From Pseudomonas helleri (GTDB lineage: Bacteria > Pseudomonadota > Gammaproteobacteria > Pseudomonadales > Pseudomonadaceae), in assembly GCF_001043025.1 (NCBI RefSeq), contig NZ_JYLD01000019.1, forward strand, positions 1 through 64,000: a stretch of DNA of 64,000 bases, in the 5' to 3' direction. The stretch's first letter is position 1, and every line of letters begins with the position of its first letter. Shown here one piece after another: positions 1-8,350 of the stretch. The translations under genes were made by a program, and so were the position numbers. Under the pieces are notes generated by a model. The model had not been told where the DNA came from and made no database searches. It was given only the letters and a program-made list of their open reading frames with translations.

Positions 1-126
1 GATTACATCGAGATGTTTTACAACCCAAAACGACGCCACAGTTTCAACAATCAGCTGTCACCGGTAGAGTTTGAAAAGCGTTACGCAGCGAGCCTGGAGA
101 GTGTCTAGGAAACCCGGGGCGATTCA
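1..126 (+). mobile_element. IS3-family element, right end with transposase C-terminus (partial)
   Basis: An open frame runs from base 1 to a TAG at 106-108 and encodes the last 35 residues of an IS3-type OrfB transposase. The segment YNPKRRHSFN followed by LSPVEFE is the usual C-terminal end of the DDE integrase domain in this family (YNxxRxHxxLgxxsPxxFE). The stop is followed by GAAACCCGGGGCGATTCA, which looks like the terminal inverted repeat, so the element should end near 126. The rest lies left of the window. A near copy of this end is at 5061-5082. Confidence 0.8.
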
Positions 127-138
127 AACTCCATTTGT

Positions 139-1431
139 TTAAAACGTCGCTTTGATCTGTAAGCCCACGGCCAAAGCGTTGCCTCTTTTTTTGCCGGAGA
201 ACGCTCCAGGCTCAATGTAGTACTGCAGGTCAGGACGCAGCAGCAGCCAAGGGGTGACCTGCGCGCCATAGTTAAGCTCAATCATCTGCTCGCCATTGTC
301 GAGGTTGGCAATCATCTCGTATTCGCCGAAGCTGGTCGCCGCCGCTTCTTGTACATCACGCGTACGGGAGTTGAGCACGGCCCGGCCATAACCCAAAGCA
401 ATGCTGTCATGCGGGCGGCTGGCAAAAGGCTTTTGCTTAACCAGGCCGACCGAGTACCAGCGACGCATTGGTGAGGTGGCTGCGTTGCTGGTGGCTGCCT
501 GGCCGAAGAGGCGTAGCACCCTTTCAGGGTCTTGCTCATCCCTCCAGATTGCCTGGTCCATCAACACGTAAGCCCCGGTGCGATTGCTGCTTTTTTCTGT
601 GCTGCCAATTTTTTGCGAGTTAGAGCTGTCGTAGTACCAGCCGACTTTGTATTGGCCATTGAGAAAGGCGTTATTATTGAAGATGGCTTCCAGAGGCAGA
701 ATGGCCCCGGTGGAGTCGTGGCTGGGCATGGAAAACGCTTCAGAGGGAAGGCTGTTGTGCTCTGGGTTGACCTGGAATACCGCGGTTTGCAGCGTCAGTG
801 AGTCGTTGACGTCGTAACGCAACTCTCCACCCCAGTGGGCCGTCGGGTAGTTGCCCCACCCGCTGCCGCTGGACATGGTCAATGGGTGTGCACAAAAGCC
901 GGCGCTCACAAAGTTGGTCAGGATCGGCATGCCACCAAAATCGGTGCCCATCACCATGTAACCGATTTTGGCAGACACGTCCGGAGAAAACAGATTGCGC
1001 TGGTAACTGAACTCGGTCAGTCGCGTGTATTCGCCACCGTAGTTTTCTTGCGCAGAAAGGCGGTTGCCGAGCAAGTCTTCCGTGGCGCTGTGGCCGCGAC
1101 GGTCGTTAACCAGAATTTGCACAAATCCAGCGTCCGGGGTGTCCAGCAGTTTACTCAGATCAAACTTGGCGCCCACGCGTATTTGTTGCGCATAGCGCGT
1201 ACCTCGCTTGATCCCGCCATGCAAGTTGGAAATCGTTTCAGAGCTGTAGTCACCGGTCAGTGTGATGCCCTTGTCCACCAGTTTTTGGCGCTCCCCCCCC
1301 CAATCGCCGGTTAGTGTCGAACGACTCATCAGGTCGGAAGTGTCAGCCAGTGCTGAAGTCGGGCTCAAGATACACAGCGACAAACCGCTGCACAGGCTGG
1401 TGGTCAGCAGCGCGCGGAAAGAAAAAAACAT
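139..1431 (-). CDS. oprB: Carbohydrate-selective porin, OprB family
   Basis: Outer-membrane porin for uptake of glucose and other sugars into the periplasm, about 430 residues. The start at 1431 is preferred over the longer frame because it has a GGAG Shine-Dalgarno about 9 bases upstream and opens with a typical signal peptide (MFFSFRALLTTSLCSG... ending SALA). The mature part begins with the OprB-like LTGDWGGERQ region and ends in a beta-barrel strand with terminal Phe (IKATF). It lies back to back with gcd, a pairing known in other pseudomonads (P. aeruginosa PA2290/PA2291). This suggests the porin feeds sugar to the periplasm-facing dehydrogenase. Family assignment is firm; exact substrate is not shown by the sequence. 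Confidence 0.88.
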   Translation of the reverse strand: MFFSFRALLTTSLCSGLSLCILSPTSALADTSDLMSRSTLTGDWGGERQKLVDKGITLTGDYSSETISNLHGGIKRGTRYAQQIRVGAKFDLSKLLDTPDAGFVQILVNDRRGHSATEDLLGNRLSAQENYGGEYTRLTEFSYQRNLFSPDVSAKIGYMVMGTDFGGMPILTNFVSAGFCAHPLTMSSGSGWGNYPTAHWGGELRYDVNDSLTLQTAVFQVNPEHNSLPSEAFSMPSHDSTGAILPLEAIFNNNAFLNGQYKVGWYYDSSNSQKIGSTEKSSNRTGAYVLMDQAIWRDEQDPERVLRLFGQAATSNAATSPMRRWYSVGLVKQKPFASRPHDSIALGYGRAVLNSRTRDVQEAAATSFGEYEMIANLDNGEQMIELNYGAQVTPWLLLRPDLQYYIEPGAFSGKKRGNALAVGLQIKATF

Positions 1432-2266
1432 TGGGGTGTGCTCCGTTGCAAAAAATTTTGGTGTATCGCTCAACGACACGCTGGCACGGCAGGAAACTGG
1501 CCCGCTTTAGCTTTTCTGGCCTGATACCGTCTTGAGAACTGCGGTGTCATAACCTGAACCCGGGCCGAGTTGATCCCTCCTTGGCTGTGCAAGAGGGTGT
1601 CCATGAGCGGGTATATGACGGGGGTGCGGGTGCTCGAAACCGTTCGGATGTTCGCTTCACATGACTAACAGGCCCTGAAAGTGGCAGGGCTGGTGAATGT
1701 CATCCCGTGTGAGCCGTAAGGCTAAGTTTATGTCGATATTTTTTTCAGATAAATCCAGGGAACTAAGAAACATTATTGGGGAGACAGTAATAATCGCGGT
1801 GGCGATATCCGGCCTTTCGCTTGCAGAAACGGCGATCGTTAGTGTTCAGCGCTTATTGCTTTTGAGGTCACTCGCACGTCAAAAAGAAGAGAAAACATTT
1901 GGGACTTCAACCCCCCTCCTTACCATGGATTATTACTGTTTCACCAACAATGTTTCTCAAACCTTTGGATTTATCCCAAGAAGCACCTGTATAAACTAGC
2001 TCAGAGTCTTCAGCTCACTCTCGGAACGTCGAGCCAGCAGTGCCCGGACAAACACCTTCCCGCGTTTCGTAGAGCCTTCGGCATATTCATTGCGACTGCA
2101 GCAACCTGCTACACTGATTGCCGGTGCTCGCTTGCTGTCGGCAGGGCGGTAGTTCTGATTCCAACACCTGCCATGCCCAGTCCTGTTCGGGTTGAACTGA
2201 ACATTTGACCCAGCTGTTCGCACAGCGTGCGGGCAGTTTTGTATTCACCCATAGAGCATTCACTAA
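1432..2266. other. oprB-gcd intergenic region, no convincing gene
   Basis: This 835-bp stretch separates the divergent oprB and gcd genes and should hold both promoters. A plus-strand frame at 1697-1999 (100 codons) and overlapping minus-strand frames between 1996 and 2306 have no clear ribosome-binding site or recognisable family. The minus-strand frame ending at 1996 (last residues SELKTLS) has a more protein-like look and could be a decayed gene tail. I cannot assign it. Confidence 0.5.
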
Positions 2267-4705
2267 ATGACGAATGACCAACCATCTCAAACTTCAAGAC
2301 GCTCAATGAGCACTATCGCGAGGGTACTCTTTTCCCTATTTGTATTTGCCGTGGCACTAGCTTTGATTTATGGCGGGGTCAAACTAGTGGCGCTGGACGG
2401 GTCAAGTTATTACTTGATCGCAGGCTTGACTTATCTCGTACTGGCGGCACTATTTCTGTTTCGCAAGCGTTCGGGTATTACTCTCTCTGTTGCCATATTC
2501 CTTGCGACCTGTGCCTGGGCCTTTTATGAAGTGGGTCAGTTCAGCTATTGGGAACTGCTTCCACGCTTGGTCATTCCTGCCATCATCCTGACACTCAGCC
2601 TGTGGGTCGGCGCCGCATTGCCGGACACGTCCTTGAGCACCCGGCGCGCCGCTAACCGGTTCGGGTTTGCCGTATTCCTGGCACTGGTCGCGACATTTAT
2701 TGCTGCGTTCTACCCGCACGGCGGGATCTCGAACCCGGTCGCCGCCACTGACGCACCCAAGGCAGAAGAGCCCTCCAACGTCCCTGAAAACTGGGAGTTC
2801 TTTGGGCGTAATGCCTCGGGAACACGGTTTGCTCCTTACACGCAAATCACCTCGGACAACGTCAAGGACCTGCAGGTTGCCTGGACCTACAGAACAGGTC
2901 GTCGCACCACAGGTGCCGGCGCGGGTGTAGATGAAAATACACCGTTGCAGATCGGCAATGTTCTGTACTCGTGCACACCGGAAAACCTGATTACCGCCCT
3001 GGACGGTGATACCGGGACCCCGCTCTGGAAATTCGATCCCAAAGCCAAAAGCGAAGAGCACGTGACTTGCCGCGGCGTGGGTTATTACGACATCGATAAA
3101 GACGACAGCCTAAGCGCTGAAGTCAAGGCGTCATATGGCAATGAGCAGCAGTGCCGCCAGCGTATACTGGTGTCGTCTGTGGATGCCCGTTTGTTTGCGG
3201 TTGATGCGCATACCGGCACCCTGTGCCCGAGCTTTGGCGACAACGGTTATGTCGATCTCAAGAAAGGCATGGGCCCGACTGAAAACAGCAAGCGCTATCA
3301 CCCCACCTCGCTGCCGGTTGTCATGGGCCACCTCACCGTGGTCGGCGGCTGGGTACGGGACATTGTGGCGGGCGAACCTTCCGGTGCCGTACGCGCATTC
3401 GACGTTCTGACAGGTGCGTTGGTGTGGGCCTGGGATGTAGGTGCACCCGAGGGCAAGAACGCAGTGGCAGACGATCATCAGTTCGCTCTGGAGACGCCTA
3501 ACGTCTGGACAATTCCGACCTACGATAAAGAGTTGAATCTGGTCTACCTGCCTACGGGCAATGGCCCGCCCGACTACTGGGGTGGTGATCGCAACCAGGT
3601 TAAAGAGAAGTTTGGTACGGCCGTTGTTGCAGTCGATGCATCAACCGGTAAAGCCAAATGGGTTTATCAGATCGTTCACCACGACGTCTGGGACTATGAC
3701 CTGCCTTCGCAGCCTGTGCTCTATGACATCAAAAACGCCCAGGGCGAGAAGACTCCGGTCTTGATCCAGACCAGCAAGACAGGCAACATTTTTGTGCTGG
3801 ATCGCCGTACCGGCAAGCCGGTTACAGAAGTTGAAGAGCGTGCGGTTCCTACCTCTCCAGCAGCAGAAGGCGAGCACCTGTCGCCTACCCAACCGTTCTC
3901 GGTCGGGATGCCGACCATTGGTGTCGACCCGCTGACCGAGAAGTCGATGTGGGGCGTGACAACTTTCGACCAACTGTATTGCCGGATCATGTTCAAAGAC
4001 TCCGTCTACCTGGGTCCGTTTACACCGCCAAGTGAAAAACCGTACATCGAATGGCCTGGCTTGCTGGGCGGTATGAACTGGGGTGGTATCTCCATCGACG
4101 AAAACACCGGCATGATGTTCGTCAATGACATGCGCATGCCGCTGCGGATGTCACTAGTCAAAAAGGAAGACACCAAGAAGTTCAACGTGTCGACCGATGA
4201 AGTCCCGGGTTTCATGGGAACCATTCGCCCACAAGTCGCCGGTATCTATGGCGGGGTGAAAATCGACATTCTGCAGTCGCCACTGGGCGTACCGTGCAAC
4301 ACACCTCCCTTCGGCAGCATGAGCGCCATTGACCTCAACACCCAGAAACTGGTCTGGCAGGTTCCGTTGGGCACCGTCCAGGACACTGGCCCTCTGGGGA
4401 TCAAAACGCACATGCCAATCCCGCTGGGCATGCCAACACTGGGTGGCCCGACCTCAACGGCATCTGGCCTGGTGTTCTTCGCCGGCACCCAGGACTACTA
4501 CCTGCGAGCGCTGGATTCGGCCACCGGTAAAGAAGTCTGGAAAGCCCGCCTGCCGGTTGGCGCGGTTGCAGCCCCGCTGATCTACAAATCACCCAATACC
4601 GGGAAGCAGTACGTAGTCATCTCCGCAGGTGGCATGAGCCACTCGCCTGATGTCGGTGACTACATCATTGCCTATGCATTGCCGGACAGCATCATCCAGA
4701 AATAA
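2267..4705 (+). CDS. gcd: Membrane-bound PQQ-dependent glucose dehydrogenase
   Basis: Oxidises glucose to gluconate on the periplasmic side of the inner membrane, passing electrons to ubiquinone. The first ~140 residues contain about five hydrophobic helices, the membrane anchor typical of GCD. From about residue 165 (NWEFFGRNASGTRFAPY) a PQQ beta-propeller follows, with GTPLWKF, TGNGPPDYWGG, the HHDVWDYD active-site region and GGMNWGG. Length (812 from 2267, or 799 from an internal ATG at 2306) fits the ~800-residue family. Neither start has a strong Shine-Dalgarno. The internal start (MSTIARVLF) looks more like the usual N-terminus. Divergent from oprB. Confidence 0.95.
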   Translation: MTNDQPSQTSRRSMSTIARVLFSLFVFAVALALIYGGVKLVALDGSSYYLIAGLTYLVLAALFLFRKRSGITLSVAIFLATCAWAFYEVGQFSYWELLPRLVIPAIILTLSLWVGAALPDTSLSTRRAANRFGFAVFLALVATFIAAFYPHGGISNPVAATDAPKAEEPSNVPENWEFFGRNASGTRFAPYTQITSDNVKDLQVAWTYRTGRRTTGAGAGVDENTPLQIGNVLYSCTPENLITALDGDTGTPLWKFDPKAKSEEHVTCRGVGYYDIDKDDSLSAEVKASYGNEQQCRQRILVSSVDARLFAVDAHTGTLCPSFGDNGYVDLKKGMGPTENSKRYHPTSLPVVMGHLTVVGGWVRDIVAGEPSGAVRAFDVLTGALVWAWDVGAPEGKNAVADDHQFALETPNVWTIPTYDKELNLVYLPTGNGPPDYWGGDRNQVKEKFGTAVVAVDASTGKAKWVYQIVHHDVWDYDLPSQPVLYDIKNAQGEKTPVLIQTSKTGNIFVLDRRTGKPVTEVEERAVPTSPAAEGEHLSPTQPFSVGMPTIGVDPLTEKSMWGVTTFDQLYCRIMFKDSVYLGPFTPPSEKPYIEWPGLLGGMNWGGISIDENTGMMFVNDMRMPLRMSLVKKEDTKKFNVSTDEVPGFMGTIRPQVAGIYGGVKIDILQSPLGVPCNTPPFGSMSAIDLNTQKLVWQVPLGTVQDTGPLGIKTHMPIPLGMPTLGGPTSTASGLVFFAGTQDYYLRALDSATGKEVWKARLPVGAVAAPLIYKSPNTGKQYVVISAGGMSHSPDVGDYIIAYALPDSIIQK

Positions 4706-4731
4706 CCTCTTAATTGACGTTAACTCAAATG

Positions 4732-4763
4732 GCCCGCCTGCTCTCCAACAGGTGGGCTTTTTT
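4732..4763 (+). terminator. Rho-independent terminator of gcd
   Basis: GCCCGCCTG and CAGGTGGGC form a GC-rich stem with an 8-base loop, followed by a run of T. It starts 27 bases after the gcd stop codon. Confidence 0.85.
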
Positions 4764-4863
4764 GTTCTATACCAGTTGTTGTTCGGCTTCGGCCTAAATA
4801 ACGCATTAAATTTTGTGCTTGTTACGAGAAGAGGACTTCGACTGATCTCATAGGTCCGGTAGT

Positions 4864-5046
4864 CTGCTTTCGGCCCAGGCTGTGTAAAAACGTTTTTCGG
4901 TGCGAAAGTTACTCAAAACCAGACTGGAAACCGCGCTTCTACCCCAAATCCACATCTGCTGATGTGCTGATGAATTTCAGATTTAACGCAGAAGCGCGCA
5001 CTTCGAATTTGGCGACTCGTTTTTACACACTCTGGGCCATAAGCAG
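4864..5046. mobile_element. MITE-like element with ~29-bp imperfect terminal inverted repeats
   Basis: The left end (4864-4892) reads CTGCTT, two bases, GGCCCAG, two bases, TGTGTAAAAACG. The right end (5018-5046) is its reverse complement apart from the two variable dinucleotides. Only ~125 bp lie between, with no gene. This is the form of a non-autonomous miniature element or the collapsed remnant of an insertion sequence. No clear target duplication is visible. The family is not identified. Confidence 0.7.
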
Positions 5047-5060
5047 TCGCTCAAATGTTT

Positions 5061-5101
5061 CTACGAAACCAGGGGCGATTCAATCCGAATGAATCGCCCC
5101 T
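5061..5101. repeat. Paired IS3-type ends (remnant)
   Basis: Bases 5061-5082 match the right end of the IS3 element at 105-126 in 20 of 22 positions (CTAnGAAACCnGGGGCGATTCA). After 7 bases, TGAATCGCCCCT (5090-5101) repeats the same 12-bp end in inverted orientation. This looks like two IS ends left back to back after loss of the internal DNA. It may mark the left fringe of the accessory region. Confidence 0.6.
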
Positions 5102-5466
5102 TGATTGTAGGCATACCCAATCGTCCGCTTTTGGCCGATTTCTGCCTTTCGTAACTGGCAGAAATTGGCCAGTTGCAGCTTGCTAGGGATACACGCCCGC
5201 TCGCTGTCATCTGCTTCTAACATGTCGACCTTGTTTCGCAAAGGGTCAAGGTTGCCGTCGTCATCTATCGTGCATCCTTTGCATGTTATGTTTTTCTGCG
5301 ACTGACATGTCGTCATCCGTCGGTCATCTGATGCGAAGCTGGGTCACAGCCTGAGCCAGTCCGCCCACTTACCGTAGATTTCCGACGGTAGAACGGTCTG
5401 AAATCGAATCCCGGGTGCTCAGCGATCGGTCACCATTTGGCTCTTACAAAGAAGAGAGCTTTCGTC
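5102..5466. other. Intergenic region before the MobI-like gene
   Basis: No supported gene. A 78-codon minus-strand frame (5080-5316) starts without a clear ribosome-binding site and overlaps the IS-end repeat, so I do not call it. The region should carry the promoter of the gene at 5467. Confidence 0.4.
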
Positions 5467-5928
5467 ATGAGCAAAGAAGCACAAACGATAGTCACCCTGC
5501 TGGATCAGCAGTACGAGCAGCTGCTTACGGACGCTAGATGCTTGGTAGCAAGCTATGTGGATACGTCCATGAAGCTGTACAAAAAGACCGGGGTCAAATC
5601 TGTTGTGGCCGGCGTATCAATCAAGCAGGTGAGCCCGAATGCGTATTCGATCTACTGGTGCAAACTGGTGCCGCTGCAAGGACAAAAAAACAAATTCGCG
5701 CCCCTGACTATTGCCAAGGGGAATGGCAAACATAAATACCCGGCTTCCTCGTTTGAGTTTGTTGAATATCCATACCGTCACCTCGTTCTGCAAGTTGAGG
5801 GGCGGCTTGCGGAGATTCGCCGCGTTGCGAGCGAGAATCGTCAGCTACGTCGGACGTTGGTCGCTTATGAGAAGAAGCTGTCTAGATACCAAACGCTTAA
5901 TCATGGCGACCTCTATTCGGCAGGGTAG
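5467..5928 (+). CDS. Hypothetical protein, possibly MobI-like mobilisation factor
   Basis: 153 residues from an ATG at 5467, chosen because AAGAAGAGAG lies 8 bases upstream; an in-frame TTG at 5437 is the longer alternative. The protein is hydrophilic. Its middle contains SVVAGVSIKQVSPNAYSIYW, then a KYPASSF...YPYRHLVLQVE stretch, and it ends in a helical, probably coiled-coil segment (residues ~115-145, EIRRVASENRQLRRT). The size and the KYP...F...E..IRR pattern remind me of MobI proteins, which act at oriT of SXT-type integrative elements and A/C plasmids. That is from memory and weak. It would fit an island setting. A terminator follows at 5982. Confidence 0.55.
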   Translation: MSKEAQTIVTLLDQQYEQLLTDARCLVASYVDTSMKLYKKTGVKSVVAGVSIKQVSPNAYSIYWCKLVPLQGQKNKFAPLTIAKGNGKHKYPASSFEFVEYPYRHLVLQVEGRLAEIRRVASENRQLRRTLVAYEKKLSRYQTLNHGDLYSAG

Positions 5929-5940
5929 CGGCTGAGTACC

Positions 5941-6221
5941 TATAAGCAGTGCCGAACAGATTTGACCCGATTGTAAATCCCGAAAGCCCCGTGCAGCTTG
6001 GTCTGGCGGGGCTTTCTCGTACCAGCAGTGAACTATGGCGAGATATATTGCTGCGCTTGATCAGGGAAGGCGACGGGTTCGGGCTATAAGCAGTGTAGGG
6101 CGCTAAATCTACTCGTTGTCAGCCAGCAGGACCATGCAGGCGGGGGCGGAGGCCGTATTTGCTATTAGCAGTGACGCTTACGACCAAGTCAGCCGGCCAG
6201 CTTTCGTTTGTATTAGTAGTG
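5941..6221. repeat. Four dispersed copies of an 11-bp motif TATWAGYAGTG
   Basis: Direct repeats at 5941-5951 and 6085-6095 (TATAAGCAGTG), 6163-6173 (TATTAGCAGTG) and 6211-6221 (TATTAGTAGTG), with a weaker relative at 6021-6030 (ACCAGCAGTG). They lie in a 379-bp gap (5929-6307) with no convincing gene, between convergent genes. Function unknown; protein-binding sites or an origin-type array are possible. Confidence 0.5.
5982..6016 (+). terminator. Terminator after the MobI-like gene
   Basis: GAAAGCCCC and GGGGCTTTC form a 9-bp perfect stem with a 17-base loop. It lies 54 bases after the stop codon at 5928. The T run is short, so strength is uncertain. Confidence 0.6.
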
Positions 6222-6307
6222 AAAGGCTTCACTTTCATAAAATAAACATTGGTAGGTGCCGTTCCAGCTGGTACCTGTGTCGCGTAGCGGGTGGTGGCGG
6301 TAACGCG

Positions 6308-6673
6308 CTATCTCTCACTGCCACGCTGCTGCTCGAATGCAATGCGGTTAATTACGCACATGGGGATGGGGTAGCCCTGGATGTGTGTCGTGAGGGCCTC
6401 ATTGCCTGCGATCACCATGATGCAGGATAGGCCTCTGCGGAAGCGCATTCCTCGTCCCGAGTAATTGCGCGGGATGATCTCCCATGTTTCGTCGTCGTAG
6501 TAACAGCCAACGATTTCTGACCAGTGCGATTGGATGCCCGCGCCCATGATGCCTACTGGGGTCAGGCAAAAAATTTCTACCTGGGTTTCCTGCCCAAGAG
6601 GTACAGCGTAAACCCGACCGTTTGGTGCAATAGGTGGGAAGTATTGCCCGTTACCGAGGTGACGAAATTCCAT
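6308..6673 (-). CDS. Hypothetical protein, 121 aa
   Basis: Start at 6673 (MEFRHLGNGQYF) is set by a CCGGAG Shine-Dalgarno 6 bases upstream; the frame extends 20 codons further without support. No signal peptide or strong membrane helix is seen. The C-terminal third (IMVIAGNEALTTHIQGYPI) is moderately hydrophobic, and there are three Cys residues. No family recognised. It is the distal member of a run of minus-strand island genes (8184 to 6308), though 350 bp with hairpins separate it from the next upstream gene, so it may be transcribed alone. Confidence 0.6.
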   Translation of the reverse strand: MEFRHLGNGQYFPPIAPNGRVYAVPLGQETQVEIFCLTPVGIMGAGIQSHWSEIVGCYYDDETWEIIPRNYSGRGMRFRRGLSCIMVIAGNEALTTHIQGYPIPMCVINRIAFEQQRGSER

Positions 6674-7022
6674 GGTGGTGCTCCGGATAGATGAGGTCGC
6701 TAGACACTCTCCGGTAGCTTCCTGAAAACCCAAGGTCAGCTGTTGTCAGCGAGTCGGCGCACGAGTTTATCTTGCTGGGCAAGCTAGCTCGCCACATGGC
6801 GTGCGTGCATGTAGCTGATCTAAACGCTTCGGCGTTTTGCTCACTTTCGCTAGGGTGCCGAAACTGACAGCCCTTCCGAAGTCATCCCATGACCTCACAG
6901 GCTTGGGAAAATACTGCGTATCGCAGCGGTAGGGTGCCCTGCCGTTGGATTTGGATCAGCGCCCGCTGCCAAAAGAGGCAGCGGGCAGTTTGCTGCAGGT
7001 AGCTGGCCGTACCGCTGAAGAC
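6674..7022. other. Intergenic region with hairpins
   Basis: No gene seen. AAACGC-TTCG-GCGTTT (6822-6837) is a UUCG-capped hairpin. GCCCGCTGCC and GGCAGCGGGC (6961-6986) form a 10-bp perfect stem just downstream of the small gene at 7023 and probably end its transcript, although no T run follows on the minus strand. Bases 6707-6719 also share GGAGAGTGTCTAG (minus strand) with the IS3 end at the window start. Confidence 0.5.
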
Positions 7023-7142
7023 TCAGTCGTCGCCACGCTTTTTGTCCAGACGCGCTGCGACCATGTAGCCAATAGCGCCTGCGATGGTCAGCGCACTGAC
7101 GACGGCAAGCACGGCATATACAAGCAGCTCAAAACGATCCAT
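7023..7142 (-). CDS. 39-residue single-pass membrane microprotein
   Basis: Small gene with ATG at 7142 and TGA at 7025-7023. A strong Shine-Dalgarno AAAGGAG sits 8 bases upstream of the ATG. The product starts MDRFELLVYAVLAVVSALTI and ends with a basic/acidic tail (ARLDKKRGDD), i.e. one transmembrane helix at about residues 5-30 with a charged cytoplasmic end. A strong hairpin follows at 6961-6986. It resembles small membrane proteins such as the anchors or toxins found in mobile DNA, but no family can be named. Confidence 0.65.
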   Translation of the reverse strand: MDRFELLVYAVLAVVSALTIAGAIGYMVAARLDKKRGDD

Positions 7143-7200
7143 GCCCTTACTCCTTTGATTTGAGGTCTAAAGGTTAAGGGCTTTTGATCGAATCCCAAAT

Positions 7201-8184
7201 CTACTGTGTGACGGCTTTGCGCCCGGTGCCTGCAGGCTCTTTCCGCATGTAGGCCCTGGCACCGACGTACGCATCAGTTTCCCAAATATGCAAATGCCCT
7301 AACTCGTAGGCGACGTCATTCCGAGCCTCCAGATCCTCATCGTCGGGTGCTTTTCCTCCAAGAATCGGGGCGTGGTGACCAGACGTCCGCTGGTAGAGCT
7401 CGCAGGCATATGCTGCGCGACAGTCATCAATGTTTAGTCCGTGAGAAAGTAAAAGCTCTTGCGCTGCAGGTAGGTTCTTTGATTTCCATGTACGCCAAGC
7501 TGCAGGCTTCGGGCGCCTGCTGCCATGTCGTTTTTGAAATGCTGCGGCCTTATCCAGAATGACAATTTGCTCAGGATCAGAAATATTAATGATCCGATGC
7601 TCACGCTTATCTTTGCTGAACGCATAAAAGATGTTTTCCGCCTCGGCTTCTTTATGAGCATCTTCTGCGTCGAAGAAAAAAGCGTCTAGCATTGACATGC
7701 CGAGGTATCGAACCAATCTGATCAATGTTGCTAGCTGCTCTGAGTGGAGAGCCTGAATATCTACCATCGCGGCTTCAAACCTAGTTCGGTCAAGACCGCG
7801 AGGTACCGTAATCCGTGCATGGCTTGGAAAGCCAAGCCGGCTACCAGCATCAGCGGCTGAGCCCTTCCAGCGTCCATCACTTGCGAAGCTCATTACTGAA
7901 TGTACAGTCTCAAGCAGAGCGATTACGTTTTGCTGCGGAAGGTTCCCTTGGTATGCCTGGATGTACAGCTCTTCCCCGTACTCCCTCACAAGTTTTTTAT
8001 TGACGAATTCCAGGATATCCACCTCATGAGAGTCCCTGGCATAAACACAGAACTGCGCCCATTGCTGGTCGTGGATCATGGCCTCGTGTTGCCCAAGTAG
8101 ACCGCGTCGGACTGCCTCCCCGAGTACCGCCGAGCCGGCCTTGGTCAAGTCCCGATCAAAATGTGAGTGGAAACTCTGCTTCAT
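7201..8184 (-). CDS. Degenerate integrase-like protein (Integrase_1 type)
   Basis: 327 residues from ATG 8184, with GGAGA 9 bases upstream. The C-terminal ~100 residues (ACELYQRTSGHHAPI..., then ARNDVAYELGHLHIWETDAYVG at roughly 290-310) follow the layout of the tyrosine-recombinase-like domain common in conjugative islands, where the family pattern ends aR.xiaxELGHxRxdvTxaYlG. Here the Arg after GH is replaced (GHLHI), so the catalytic set looks incomplete. A Tyr is retained in AYVG. The N-terminal half has no recognised domain. It may be a DNA-binding relative rather than an active recombinase. The upstream side is the res region now split by the transposon. Confidence 0.55.
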   Translation of the reverse strand: MKQSFHSHFDRDLTKAGSAVLGEAVRRGLLGQHEAMIHDQQWAQFCVYARDSHEVDILEFVNKKLVREYGEELYIQAYQGNLPQQNVIALLETVHSVMSFASDGRWKGSAADAGSRLGFPSHARITVPRGLDRTRFEAAMVDIQALHSEQLATLIRLVRYLGMSMLDAFFFDAEDAHKEAEAENIFYAFSKDKREHRIINISDPEQIVILDKAAAFQKRHGSRRPKPAAWRTWKSKNLPAAQELLLSHGLNIDDCRAAYACELYQRTSGHHAPILGGKAPDDEDLEARNDVAYELGHLHIWETDAYVGARAYMRKEPAGTGRKAVTQ

Positions 8185-8304
8185 GGGTCATTTCTCCATT
8201 CAGCTCAGGTGCTGAGCTGCTAAAGGAAATGTTGAGCGAGAAAAAATATCCTGGGCTTCGTTTTCGGTCGCATTTAGCGCCTGAAATTGACGAGCGCATC
8301 CATC

Positions 8305-8350
8305 CCGTAAACGGTCGTTTACGGAACGCCTATTCCAGATGAGCTTTTGG
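8305..8350. promoter_or_regulatory. Left half of a split res site (resolvase binding palindrome)
   Basis: CCGTAAACGGTCGTTTACGG (8305-8324) is a perfect palindrome apart from its central bases, the form of a resolvase crossover subsite. It ends 26 bp before the transposon. The other half lies at 15684-15744, just before a serine resolvase gene. Removing the transposon and one TTTGG copy puts the palindrome about 87 bp upstream of that gene, the usual place for res site I. Confidence 0.7.

Noticed and set aside
1697..1999. 100-codon plus-strand frame upstream of gcd
   Set aside because: No Shine-Dalgarno, no family, and the predicted protein looks like random translation.
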